Below, one piece after another: positions 11,346 through 22,170 of a stretch of 64,000 bases of DNA (position 1 is the stretch's first letter; each line of letters begins with the position of its first letter). The position numbers and the translations under genes are program-made. Origin of the DNA: Delphinus delphis. Taxonomy: Eukaryota; Chordata; Mammalia; Artiodactyla; Delphinidae. The stretch is taken from NCBI RefSeq assembly GCF_949987515.2, contig NC_082684.1:119330080-119394079 (forward strand), in the 5' to 3' direction. The notes beneath the pieces are model-generated. The model was not told where the DNA came from. It saw only the letters and a program-made list of their open reading frames with translations, and did no database searches.

Positions 11346-12971
11346 ATTTAGGCTCACACATTGCATTCACTTGCCATATTTCTTTAATATTTTTAAATTT
11401 AAAACCTCGCTCTCTCTCTCTTTCTACTTCATTTTTTTAAATAACTTTGACATTTTTTAGGAGTCTAGGCCAGTTAGCTTATAGAATGTCCCACAGTCTA
11501 GATCTGGCTAGTTTCCTTATGATTAGTTTCAGTTTAAACATATTTTGAGGAAGATTCTTATTTTCTTAATACTTGTTATTGGTATACAGAAATACAATGT
11601 ATTTTTTATAGTGATTGTATAGCCAGTGACCTTGATGAATTCTTTTATTAATTTTAATGTTTTACCTGTTTTGTTAAATTTTTGTGCACATAATCATGTT
11701 ATCTGTAAATAATGACAGTTTTTACTTCTATCTTTCCAAGCTTTACATTTTAATTGCTTTTCTTGCTTTATTGCAACAGCTATCTCCCCAGTCTCCTAAT
11801 ACTAACCACAGGCAACCACTGAGTTGTTTTCCATCTCTGCAATTTCATCATTTCAAGAATATTATATAAATAGAATCAAATAGAATGTAACCTTTTGAGA
11901 TTTTTGCTTTTCTTACTCAGCATACTCCCCTTAAGGTCCACCCAAGCTGTTGCATGCCAATATCCATATGATTTTTAGAAGCATATTGCACAGATCTATT
12001 TGAGGAGAACTGATACCTTTCAATATTGAGTATGCCAGCTCATGAACATAGTATGCCTCATGAATTTATCTTTAAATTTTTCTCTCAATGTTAATTATCA
12101 TATGATTTTTCTTATTCTTTTTCCTGTTAATGTGGTAAATAACTCTGGTTTTATTCCCTCTTTTCCTATGCTTTGGAAGATTTTGTAAAAGATTAATATT
12201 TTTTCTTCCTTAAATGTTTGGAAGAATTCACTGGCAAAATTGTCTACATCTGATTTGTGGTAAGATTTTTAACTGGAATATCTTTGTAAAAGTTTCTACT
12301 GGTAATGAGTTTCTTGGTGCTTTTTGTCTTTAAGCCTCTTTTTTTCTCCTTCATTCTTTAAAGGATATGTCACTGGATATAGAATTCTAGTTTGGCAGCT
12401 ATTGTAAGTTGTCATTCCTTTGTTTTCTGGTTTCCATTGCTTCTATTTCAGTCAGTTATTAGCATTAGTATTGCTCCTTTAAAGGCGATTTTTAAATTGC
12501 TTTCATATATTTTCTTTTTGCCTTTGTTTTTCATCAGTTTATTGTGCCTAGATATGGTGTTGCTTGTTTTCATTCTTCTTGGGAATTATAGGGCTGCTTT
12601 AATCTGTGGCTTGATATCTTTTATCAGTTTTTTCAAATTCTCTGCTTTTATCTTTTCAAATAGTACTTCTGCTCCACTCTCTTTTCTCCTTTCTTTCTTG
12701 GATTCTAAATTACAAATATACTAGATATTTTCACATATCCCAGATGCCTCTCACATTCCTTTCTCTGTTTTCCAATTCTCTGTCTTCCTATGCCTCAGTA
12801 TGAATGTTTTCCTCTAATCTATCTCCCAGTTCATTAATTCTTTCTTCAATTGAATTCAAACTCCTGTTACACCCATCTATCAAGGTCATAATTTTAGTTA
12901 TTTTAAAAAATTCTATTTTGAACTCTTTTTATACTTTATAATTCTGCTAAAATTCTGTGTATTTTAATTCT

Positions 12972-13186
12972 TTTTTTTTTTTTTTTTTTTTTTTGCGGTA
13001 CACGGGTCTCTCACTGTTGTGGCCTCTCCCATTGTGGAGCACAGGCTCTGGACGTGCAGGCCCAGTGGCCATGGCTCACGGGCCCAGCCGCTCCGTGGCA
13101 TGTGGGGTCTTCCTGGACCGGGGCATGAACCCGTGTCCCCTGCATCAGCAGGCGGACTCTCAACCACTGCGCCACCAGGGAAGCCC
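12972..13186 (-). mobile_element. CHR-2-type cetacean SINE, 14-bp TSD
   Basis: The minus-strand element has the compact 215-bp cetacean form: head GGGCTTCCCTGGTGGCGCAG, CACGGGTTCATGCCCCGG, body GGAGCGGCTGGGCCCGTGAG, then the tail as a T-run at 12972. The TSD TGTATTTTAATTCT lies at 12958-12971 and 13187-13200. It is well preserved and probably young. Confidence 0.93.
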
Positions 13187-13755
13187 TGTATTTTAATTCT
13201 TGAACCAATTAATCATAGCTATAAAGATGTTTGTTTCTGATAACTTCCAATCCTGGATGATCCAATGGCCCATTTCTACTTTTCATTGATTATCTTGTGT
13301 TTTAATGATATCTTCTTTTGTTATGCTTGGGTCCTTTTGATTGAATGCTGGTCATTGTAGGTAAAAAATTTAAGAAGTAATTTGAGGCTCTGGGTTATTG
13401 TATCTAAATTTTGAGAGGATTATTTTTTCTGCAGGCAGCTAGACTAGAGGCACTAGTGATCTCAGGTCATCTTAATCTAATCAGGGATTGGCATAATTTT
13501 TGAAGCTAGGCTTCAGTTCCTATGAGGAGTAGTCTCTTTTTAGTATCCCATGGTCAAAATGGCCTCAAATTCTGGGCTGACTTCTCTGGAATTCTCTCTT
13601 TTCCCCATAGTTTCTCACTGACTTGTTGGCTGTCCAGTGATGTCAAGATCTCCTATTGTTATCAGAGAAGAGTTGGTCTGATCCACCTGGTCTACCATTA
13701 TTGGACACACAACCTATCTCACAGCAGTTTGTTTCTTCATATGTTTGTGACTTTT

Positions 13756-14072
13756 TTTGTTTGTTTGTTTAAATAGTTACTCTCTTTTTATTTGTTTATT
13801 TATTGGCCGCCTTGGATCTTCATTGCTGCTCATGGGCTTTCTCTAGTTGCAGAGAGCAGGGGCTGCTCTTCGTTGTGGGGTGTGGGCTTCTTTGCTGCGG
13901 AGCACGGGCTCTAGGAGCACGGGCTCAGTAGTCGTGGCACATGGGCTCAGTAGTTGTGGCGCGCGGGCTTCGTTGCTCCGCGGCATGTGGGATCTTCCCG
14001 GACCAGGGCTGGAACCCGTGTCCCCTGCATTGGCAGGCGGATTCTTAACTACTGCGCCACCAGGGAAGTCCC
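13756..14072 (-). mobile_element. CHR-type SINE, longer form, 14-bp TSD
   Basis: The head on the minus strand is GGACTTCCCTGGTGGCGCAG, and the body carries repeated ACTGAGCC-type units. The tail is the TTTGTTTGTTT and TTTATTTGTTTATTTATT sequence on the left. The TSD TGTTTGTGACTTTT lies at 13742-13755 and 14073-14086. Confidence 0.9.
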
Positions 14073-14795
14073 TGTTTGTGACTTTTGATTATGAAGTCAT
14101 GGTCTTTGAAAAGTCTTTAAGGCCTGGACTTAAATCTTCCCCAGAGAACTTACATTTACTTTTGCTAGGTGTCAGGAAGAACTACCAACTTCAAATCACT
14201 CTCAACTAAAATTTCCATTTTGGAGTGCTTCAGTTTTCACAGAGAATGTGAATTCTCACTACCTACCCAGTTGAATACGTACAGTCAAGGATTTCTCAGG
14301 GAGAATGTTGTACTACCTTCTTTCTGTGTTCACCCACTGAAGGTGGTGACCTTCAAGAGTCCTGGCTTTACACAAGGGACTCTGACTAGAATTCTTCCCC
14401 CAACCAACCCACTACTCTTACTTTTGTCTCTTGTGTCCAGCATAGCTCAGTGCAACTGTGGCTCTAGACTACCAGGAATCAGTGGACGCCTTCAGCACAA
14501 AAGTTAGTTCACTTCTATGAAATTTTGATTTCATTGTGATTCCTGCCCTCTGATTGTTTTCCTTACTTTATTGCTAGCTCTGCCAAACTTTCAATATGTG
14601 TAAGCTAAGTAATTTTATTTGTCATTTTAATATGTAATGATCTGGGAGGAATTCTTGAGCAGATGTAGTCTGCCATTATGCTGTATGAGTTTCATGATGT
14701 TAACTCATCATTTAAAATTAATAAAATAAAATTAAGAACAAACATGGTAATAGTGGTTTCCTTTGCTCCTCTCTACTTTATCCAGTAATCAGCAT

Positions 14796-14960
14796 ATTGT
14801 GGAGGTCGGCACTCGGAGCACAGGATTTGGAGTCAATAAACCTGAGTTTGCCTCCCAACTCCACCGGAAACAGTGGAATAATTTCATGCAAACTACTTGC
14901 AGTTTTAGCATCTATAAAACAGAGAATATAAACCCCTCAATATTAAGGGAAATTTGAGGG
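14796..14960 (+). repeat. MIR-family SINE, diverged
   Basis: GGAGCACAGGATTTGGAGTC followed by CTGAGTTTGCCTCCCAACTC and ATCTATAAAACAGAGAATA matches the MIR body and tail in order. Confidence 0.65.
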
Positions 14961-14989
14961 ATAAGTCAGATTACTAAATCGTGAACTCC

Positions 14990-15290
14990 TTCAGTCAATA
15001 AATACTAACTGAATACCTACTATTTCTAAGGCACTTTTCTTAGTGCTAGGGATACAATAGAAATGTGTGTGTGCACACATGTGTGGTAACAGATATTAAA
15101 ATGAGAAGAAGCAAATTAAATGATATTTTAGATGGTAATAAGTGCTATGTCAAAATATAATGCAGATGAAGTAAAGGGGAGAGGAGTATGTGTGTGTGTA
15201 GGTGTGCTTGTTGTCTCTGCATCCCAAACACCAGAACACGACCTGGCACGGGGTAGAATCTCAATAAATGCTTGATAGATGAATTACTAG
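14990..15290 (+). repeat. L2/MIR tail fragments with short TG repeats
   Basis: TCAATAAATACTAACTGAAT, GTGCTAGGGATACAATAG, and CTGGCACGGGGTAGAATCTC with AATAAATGCTTGATAGATG are common L2/MIR tail phrases. Short TGTG runs occur near 15068 and 15190. Confidence 0.5.
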
Positions 15291-15539
15291 CTCACAAGAT
15301 ACCTATTACTTGTATGGCAAATAACAGTAGCTTTTGTTTATAGAATGGATATAATTGCTACTGGACTCCCTCTTTATGCCGTTGATGGCAGGTTTAGGGG
15401 TCCATTGAGGCTCACAAAGCTGTGCTTGGCTCAGAAGTTATCCTGATGAAAATTGGGGTAGAAATCCAACTCCCTTCCTCCTGTCCACCGCCCTGCAGGA
15501 CTGTTGAAGAGCCCCCCCGTAGCTTTCCTCCCTCAGGGG

Positions 15540-15790
15540 CTGACACCTTCCTGTCTGTGTTCTCTCTTCCCTTTTAGGCGACGCGGGAAGACTTAGGTCC
15601 AGGTTGATGGCCCTGACGTGGCATTGCGTGTCCTGGTGCTGGCTCAGGTGTGGGCCCAGGTGTGCGCCCAGGTGGGTGGAAGGCGGAGGAGCGTGGCGAC
15701 TCAGCCTGGCCGAGAGCACGGAGTGAGGGCGCCCGGCCGGCAGGGGGCACTGTGACGTCGCGGTGGGTCCAGCCTGGCAGAGCCTCCTCA
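15540..15790. promoter_or_regulatory. GC- and CpG-richer patch with CTCF-like and CRE-like motifs
   Basis: CpGs are noticeably denser here than in the flanks (GACGCGGG, GTGGCGACTC, GAGGGCGCCCGG, GTGACGTCGCGG). The patch has no recognised repeat. A CTCF-type core (CCGGCAGGGGGCACTG) is followed directly by TGACGTCG, a near-consensus CRE. This could be a small regulatory element or an unannotated promoter; no gene structure starts from it that I can see. Confidence 0.35.
15737..15755 (+). promoter_or_regulatory. CTCF-type motif, forward orientation
   Basis: CCGGCAGGGGGCACTG closely fits the CTCF core CCASYAGRKGGCRS on the plus strand. It is a motif match only; occupancy is not known. Confidence 0.45.
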
Positions 15791-15799
15791 CTGCCTGCT

Positions 15800-16900
15800 T
15801 TTGCTGGAGATCAGGCAGCTGGTGAGTAGCAGATCTTGGATTTAAACTCGCATATCTTTGATACCAATGATCGTGGTTTTCCTACTGTCCATGGCTCAGT
15901 TTCCTCCAAGGTAGGCTGCGGCTTGTCACTCAGAAGGCTCCGGGTTCCAGCACAGGCCTTCCTTGTGAGAGACGCAGGAAAGCTGACAAAAGAAGCTCCA
16001 CCGGTTTTGCCAGACCTTCTATGCTCCTTCCCCTGGATCTCACCTTTAAACTGGGAACTTTCAAGAGATGTGTTTCTGAGCAAGCCCCTGACCTTTAGGG
16101 CCTCTGATTTCTTATGTGTTCCCAAGTCTCATGCTGGGCAGAGACTCACGTGCTTGAAGGCTGCAGGTTGAAGCTGGAAGCACGGAGGGATTTAAGGGCA
16201 GCAGCTCCAAACATCTGGCCCACAGGGTCTGAAGGTGTCCCGCTGTGGCCCTCCCTAAGCCAAGATCCTGGACTTAAATCTGAAATCTCTGTTGTGGATC
16301 TCATAGATGAATTGGTCCCAAGCCAGGGAGACTTGTGACACTCTGATGCTCCCATGAGCAGACTGGGGAGCAGAATAATGCTCTGCTAGGGGAAGGTCAC
16401 AGACTCTGCCTCAGGTTCTACTACTAATTGCCCTGGGCCCAGCCAGGGGAATGCCCTTGTTCTTCTGCAATTGTTGGCCTGGCTCTTTCTCTTTCTTCCC
16501 CTGCCTCCCTCTCCCTTTCAGTTGTGGAAGCTGCCTACCACCCCCCCCAAGTCACTGGGTCCGAACGTCAGAGGCCAGAGGAGGTTCTGGTCTCAGCTTA
16601 GCCACTCCCTGGAGGCAAATCACCTGACTTGCAATGAAGGTTTTCATCTTTTCACACCCCTGTCTTTTACGCAGGCTGCTGTGACCATCAGATGGATTCC
16701 TGGGCAAGGGAGGAGGATTTGAAGGCTTCTCCTGATGGCTCATTGTAGGCTATACCTCATCTCTCTCCTGGTGCAAACTGCAAAAGCCACTGTCCCTCAG
16801 ATGCCAAGTGTGTCGTGGGGAGGGAGTGCAGGGGGATGGGAATGTTTGGGGATGAGGAGAATTCTGCCCATCAAGGAAGATCCTAGGATATAAAAAGATG
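15800..16900. other. Intergenic stretch, mostly unique
   Basis: Apart from a faint MIR-like phrase near 16570-16640, nothing is recognised. Several 60-110 codon open frames on both strands have no motif or splice support. Confidence 0.4.
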
Positions 16901-17040
16901 GGACAGGATGTCCACTCAGAAAATGCCACCTTTCAGGAGAAGAATGGCAAGAGCAGACATCCTTGTCTTATTTCTGATTTTAGGGAGAAAGCATTCAGTC
17001 TTTTACCATTAAGTATGATGCTAGCTGTGTGTTTCAATAG

Positions 17041-17178
17041 ATGTCCTTTATCAGGTTGAGGGAGTTCCCTTCTCCCTAGATTATCAAGTTGAGGGAGTTC
17101 CTTTATCAGGTTGAGGGATTTCCCTTCTCCCTATATTATCAGGTTGAGGGAGTTCCCTTCTCCCTAATCCCTAGATTA
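17041..17178. repeat. Imperfect tandem repeat (about 34-bp unit, four starts) inside L1
   Basis: TTATCAGGTTGAGGGA (or the TTATCAAGTTGAGGGA variant) starts near 17049, 17081, 17103 and 17136, followed mostly by TTCCCTTCTCCCTA. A normal L1 has this phrase once, so a local tandem duplication of RT-region sequence has occurred. Confidence 0.8.
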
Positions 17179-17336
17179 TTGAGTGTTTTCATCATCAAAG
17201 GATGTTATATTTTGTAAAATGCTTATTCTGAATTTATTGAGATGACTATATGTTTTTTCCCTTTTATTCTATTAATATTTACTTCCATCAATTCTATCAA
17301 TATCTAATAACATTCTATTGATATTATCCTATAAGC

Positions 17337-17662
17337 ACGTGGTATGCTAAATAATGACACCTCAAAGGTGTCTGAGTCCTAGTTTCCAGAACATGTCAAT
17401 ATGTTATTTTACATGGTAAAAGGGAATTTGCAAATGTGATTAGGTTAAGGATTTTGAGATGGGCAGATTTTCCTGGATTATCTGGGTGAAACTAATGTAA
17501 TCTCAAGTGTCCTTATAGAAGTAGCGTAGGAGGATCAGAGTCAGAGAAGGTGTTGTGATGATGAACAGAGAGAGAGATATTTAAAGATGCTTAATCAATT
17601 TGTGTTGTTTTTAAGCCACTAAATTTGTGGTAATTTGTTACAGCAGCAATAGGAACTGATAC
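17337..17662 (+). mobile_element. MaLR-type LTR (MLT1-like), inserted in antisense L1
   Basis: GCAAATGTGATTAGGTTAAG, CTCAAGTGTCCTTATAGAAG, TTTTTAAGCCACTAAATTTG and GGTAATTTGTTACAGCAGC are the MLT1-type landmarks in order. L1 sequence continues on both sides. Confidence 0.72.
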
Positions 17663-18390
17663 AATTACACTGACTAATTTTTGTATGTTGAACCAACCTT
17701 GCATTCCTGTGATAAATCTCACTTGGTCATGGTGTACAATCTTAATATACTGCTGGAATCTGCTAGTATTCTGTTGAGGACTTTTGTACCTGTATTCATA
17801 GGGAATATTGATCTGTAGTTTTTCTTGTGATGTCTTCATCTGTTTTGGTGTCAAGGTAATACTGGCCTCATAGAATGAGTTAAGAAAAATTTCCTTTTCT
17901 ATTTTTTGGAAGAGTTTGTGAAGTATTAGTGTTAATTCTTCTTAAACATCTGGTCCTAGCCTTTTCTTTGTTGGAAGTTTTTGATTACTGGCTCAATCTC
18001 CTGTAGATCTGTTTAGATTTTCTGCTTCTTATTGAATTAGTATTTGTAGTTTGTGTCTTTCTAAAATTTTGTGCATTTCATCTAGGTTATCTAATTTTTT
18101 GGCTTTCAATTATTCATAATATTCCCTTCTTAATTCTTTGTATTTCTGTAAGTTTGGTAATAAAGTCACTTCTTTCCTTGTTTTAGTTATTTGAATCTTC
18201 TGTTTATTTGTTTATTTTTTGGTCATTCTAGCTAAAAAATGTCAATTTTGTTAATCTTTTCAAAGAATTTTTAAGTCTTGATTTGCTCTTGTTTTTATGT
18301 TCTTTGCTTTGTTTATTTTTACTTTCATTTTATTGTTACCTTCCATATGATTGCTTTCAGTTCAGTTTGCTCTTCCTTTCTATTTTCTTT

Positions 18391-18482
18391 CCTTTTTTTT
18401 TTTTTTTTTTTTGGCCATACCATGTGGCTTGTGGGATGTGGAGTCTTAGTTCTGCAGCCAGGGATTGAACCCAGGCTTAGGG
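18391..18482 (-). mobile_element. Short tRNA-derived cetartiodactyl SINE fragment
   Basis: A T-run is followed by GGCCATACCATGTGGCTTGT, GGGATGTGGAGTCTTAGTTC and GCCAGGGATTGAACCCAGGC, which is the short CHR-1/Bov-tA-like SINE truncated within its head. No TSD was found. Confidence 0.7.
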
Positions 18483-18647
18483 TATTGATTTGAGAGCTTT
18501 TTTCTTTGTTGACATAGACATTTGTAGCTATGAATTTCTCTCTGGGCACTACTTTAACTGCATCCCATAAGTTTTGGAATATTGAGTTTTCATTTTCATT
18601 CATCTCAAAGTATGCTCCAGTTTCCCTTTTGATTTCTTCTTTAACTC

Positions 18648-18874
18648 ATTGTTTTGTTTTGTTTTGTTTTGTTTTGTTTTGTTTTGTGGTATGCAGGCCT
18701 CTCACTGTTGTGGCCTCTCCCATTGCGGAGCACAGGCTCCAGACGCGCAGGTCTACGCAGGCTCATGGGCCCAGCCGCTCCGCAGCATGTGGGATCTTCC
18801 CGGACCGGGCCATGAACCCATGTCCCCTGCATCGGCAGGTGGACTCTCAACCACTGCGCCACCAGGGAAGCCCC
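18648..18874 (-). mobile_element. CHR-2-type cetacean SINE with a (TTTTG)n tail
   Basis: The tail has become a TTTTG pentamer array (18651-18690). The body has CCTCTCACTGTTGTGGCCTC, the head on the minus strand is GGGCTTCCCTGGTGGCGCAG, and CATGGGTTCATGGCCCGG fills the B-box area. The TSD is weak (CATTG-like) because the neighbouring SINE begins immediately. Confidence 0.9.
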
Positions 18875-18886
18875 CATTGGTTATTT

Positions 18887-19196
18887 TTTTTTAATCTATT
18901 TATTTATTTGGCTGCATCGGTTCTTAGTTGCAGCATGCGGGACCTTCGTTGCAGTATGCAGGATCTTTTGTTGTGGCATGTGAGCTTCTCTCTAGTTGTG
19001 GTGTGCAGGCTCTAGAGCGTGCGGGCTCAGTAGCTGTGGCAGGTGGACTCTCCAGTTGTGGCGCATGGGCTCTAGACTGCGTGGGCTTAGTTGCCCCATG
19101 GCATGTGGGATCTTAGTTCTCTGACCAGGGATCAAACCCGCATCCCCTGCATTGGAAGGTGGATTCATAACCACTGGACCATGAGGGAAGTCCCCT
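18887..19196 (-). mobile_element. CHR-type SINE, longer form, 12-bp TSD
   Basis: The minus-strand head is GGGACTTCCCTCATGGTCCAG-like and the body has several GTGGCGCATGGGCTC-type repeats. The tail is the left T-rich run. The TSD CATTGGTTATTT lies at 18875-18886 and 19197-19208. It sits directly beside the previous SINE within the same L1 phrase (ACTCATTG / GGTTATTTAGTAGTG). Confidence 0.88.
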
Positions 19197-20061
19197 CATT
19201 GGTTATTTAGTAGTGTATTTAATTTCAACATATTTGTTGATTCCCTAAATTTCTGTTATTGCTCTCTCATTTCATTGTGGTAGGAGAACATACTTTGTAT
19301 GATTTGAATCTTTTTAAAATTTACTTAGACTGTTTTTATTGGCCTATTGGTCTTTCCAATGTACACATATGTTCCATATGTACTTGAGAACAATGTGTAA
19401 CTGATTTTGGGTGGAATATTCTATAGAATTTGTTAGATTTAGTTGATCAGTAGTGTTGTTCAACTCTTCTATTTCCTTGCTGGTTTTATATATAGTTGGT
19501 CTATCCATTATTGAAAGTGGAGCATTGAAATCTGCAATTATTATTGTTGAATTTTCTGGTTTTACTTATATTTTGTCAGTTTTGCTTCATGTATGTTGGG
19601 ACTCTTGTTAGGTGTGGATGTAACTGTTAGATATTCTTGATGGACTGCCCCTTTTATCATTATAAAGTTTATTCTTTGACTCTAGTAACAGTTTTTGCCT
19701 TAAAGTCAATTTTCTCTGATATTAGTATAGCCACTCCAGCTCTTTTATGGTTACTCTTTGCATGGTTTATCTTTTGCCATCCTTTTACTTTCAACCTATT
19801 TGTGTCTTCGAATCCAAAACAAATCTCTAGTAAGATTTATATGCTGTAAATCTAACATATAGCTGGATCATCTTTTTTAAAAAAAAATTTAGTCTGACAA
19901 TCTTTGCCTTTTAATTGGAGAGTTTAATCCATTTATATTTAATGTAATTACTGATAGGGTAGGATTTATGCCTTCCATTTGCTGTTTGTTTCCTATATGT
20001 CTTATGTGTTTTTATTCCTCAATTCCTCCATTGCTGCCTTCTTTTGTGTTAAAAAGATATT

Positions 20062-21346
20062 GTCTTCTAGGATTTTTATGGCATCATTTCTTATGTTTAA
20101 GTCTTCAAGCCATTTTGAGTTTACTTTTGTGTATGGTGAGATCACAGGCAAAACATTCTCTGACATAAATCATACCAATGTTTTCTTAGTTCAGTCTCCC
20201 AAGGCAATAGAAATAAAGACAAAAATAAACAAATGGGACCTAATCAAATTTACAAGCTTTGGCACAGCAAAAGAAACCATAAACAAAATAAAAAGACAAC
20301 CTACAGAATGGGAGAAAATATCTGCAAACCATGCGACTGACAAGGGATTAATTTCCAAAATATACAAACACCTCATACAACTCAACAACAAAAAAATAAC
20401 CCAATTGAAAAGTGGGCAGAAGACCTAAACAGACATTTCTCCAAAGAAGAAATACAAATGGCCAATAGGCACATGAAAAGATGTTCAACATCACTAATTA
20501 TTAGAGAAATGCAAATCAAAACTACAATGAGGTACCACCTTACACTGGTCAGAATGGCCATAATTAAAAACTACAAATAACAAATTCTGGAGAGGGTGAG
20601 GAGAAGGGAACCCTCCTATACTGTTGGTGGGAATGTAAGTTGTACAGCAACTATGGAAAACAGTATGGAATTTCCTCAGAAAACTAAAAATAGAATTACC
20701 ATATGATCCAGCAATCCCACTCCTGGGCATATATTCAGACAAAACTCTAATACATGTACCCCATAGCAGCACTATTCACAATAGCCAAGAAATGGAAACA
20801 ACCTAAATTGTCCATTGACAGATGAATGGATAAGGAAGATGTGGTACATATATACAATGGAATACTACTCAGCCATAAAAAAGAATGAAATAATGCCATT
20901 TGCAGCAACATAGATGGACCTAGAGATTATCATACTAAGTGAAGTAAGTCAGACAGAGAAAGACAAATATCATATGATATCACTTATATGTGGAATCTAA
21001 AACATGCCACAGATGAACATATCTATGAAGCAGAAACAGACTCACAAACATAAAGAACAGACTTGTGGTTGCCAAAGGGAAGGAGGATGAGGGAGGGATG
21101 GACTGGGAGTTTGGGGTTAGCAGATGTGATCTATTACATATAGAATGGATAAACAACAAGGTCCTACTGTATAGCACAGAGAACTATATTCCATATCCTA
21201 AGATAAACCATAGTGAAAAAGAATATATATATATATAAAACAATGTATGTATATGTATAGCTGAATCACTTTGCTGTAGAGCAGAAATTAACACAACATT
21301 GTAAATCAACTATACTTCAATTAAAAAAAATGTTTCATACTTGGAA
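20062..21346 (+). mobile_element. Twin-primed L1 (5' inversion) nested in older L1, 11-bp TSD
   Basis: From 20062 to about 20138 the sequence is antisense ORF2 (GTCTTCTAGGATTTTTATGG, then AGCCATTTTGAGTTTACTTT). From about 20139 it switches to sense ORF2 immediately downstream in L1 order (GGCAAAACATTCTCTGACAT, AAATAAAGACAAAAATAAAC) and runs through the 3' UTR to AACTATACTTCAATTAAAAA. The TSD AAAAAGATATT lies at 20051-20061 and 21347-21357. Antisense host L1 resumes right after. This is the signature of twin priming. The sense 149-codon frame at 19979-20428 crosses the joint and is a chance fusion. Confidence 0.85.
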
Positions 21347-21693
21347 AAAAAGATATTATCTAGTGTACCATTTTAATTCCCTTGTTTCTTTTATTATATA
21401 TATTTTGAGTTATTTTCTTAGTAGTTGCCGTGGGAGTTACCATTAACATCATAATTTATAACAATCTAGTTTGGAAAAATACAAACTTAATTTTAACAGT
21501 ATGCAAAAACTTTGCTTCTACATAGCTCACTTTCCTCTTCCTTTCTTTATGCTCTTGTCACAAATTACACCTCTATACATTATGCACCCATCAACACAGA
21601 CTGAAAATTACTGTTTTATGCAGTTGCCTTTTAAATTATATAGGAGAAGAAAGGAGTTACAAACAAACAAAAAAAATTAAATTCTACTGTTGT

Positions 21694-22045
21694 CTTAGTC
21701 AATGCAGGCTGCTATAACAAAATATCATAGACTGAGTGGCCTAAAAAAACATTTATTTCTCACAGTTCTGGAGGCTGGGAAGTCCAAGATCAGGGTGCTG
21801 GGATGGTTGGGTTTTGGTGGGGGCCCTCTCTCTGGCTTGCAGATGGGCACCTTCTAGTTGTATCCTCAACATGGTGGAGAGATCTCCTGTCTCTTCTTTT
21901 TTGTATAAGGGCATTAATCCCATCACGAGGGCCCCACCCTCATGACCTAAACTAATGCTAATTATCTCCAAATATGATCCCATTCCACTGGGGATTAGGG
22001 CTTAACATATGAATCCTGGAGGGATACAAATTTCCATTTCATAGC
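21694..22045 (-). mobile_element. MST-like MaLR LTR in antisense L1
   Basis: TTAGTCAATGCAGGCTGCTA, AACATTTATTTCTCACAGTT, CTGGAGGCTGGGAAGTCCAA, ATAAGGGCATTAATCCCATC and CATATGAATCCTGGAGGG are the reverse complement of MST-type LTR landmarks, in order. Confidence 0.78.
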
Positions 22046-22170
22046 AACTGCCTATTATATTTACCTATGTAGTTACCTTTACCGGTCCTCTTACTTCTTC
22101 ATGTGGATTCATTTCTTTGCCATCTGCCTCTTCTGCCTTCCTGTTCATTCCTCTTCACTAATTCATCTTC

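Larger units (their letters stand above)
11346..14600 (-). mobile_element. Patchwork of old antisense L1 segments
   Basis: RT wording in antisense is visible (TATCTGTAAATAATGACAGT, TTGGAAGAATTCACTGGC), along with antisense 3' UTR-like sequence (GGCAACCACTGAG, AATAGAATCAAATAGAATG) and an older 5' segment around 12330-13560 (GGATATAGAATTCTAGTTTG, TTGATTGAATGCTGGTCATT). The pieces are not in simple order, so more than one insertion or rearrangement is likely. Two younger SINEs lie inside. The right boundary is unclear and nothing coding is left. Confidence 0.6.
16930..22170 (-). mobile_element. Old antisense L1 hosting several later insertions
   Basis: Reading the minus strand, ORF2 runs right to left. 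Endonuclease-region wording lies near 19.3-19.9 kb (antisense ATTATTGAAAGTGGAGCATT, TCACTTTCAACC-like text, AGTATAGCCACTCCAGCTC) and RT wording lies near 16.9-18.1 kb (TTGAACCAACCTTGCATTCC, TTTATCAGGTTGAGGG). After the nested elements, the same antisense L1 resumes at 21358-21690 (TATTTTCTTAGTAGTTGCCG) and 22046-22170. It serves as the substrate for a MaLR LTR, three SINEs, a twin-primed L1 and an MST-like LTR. Confidence 0.75.
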
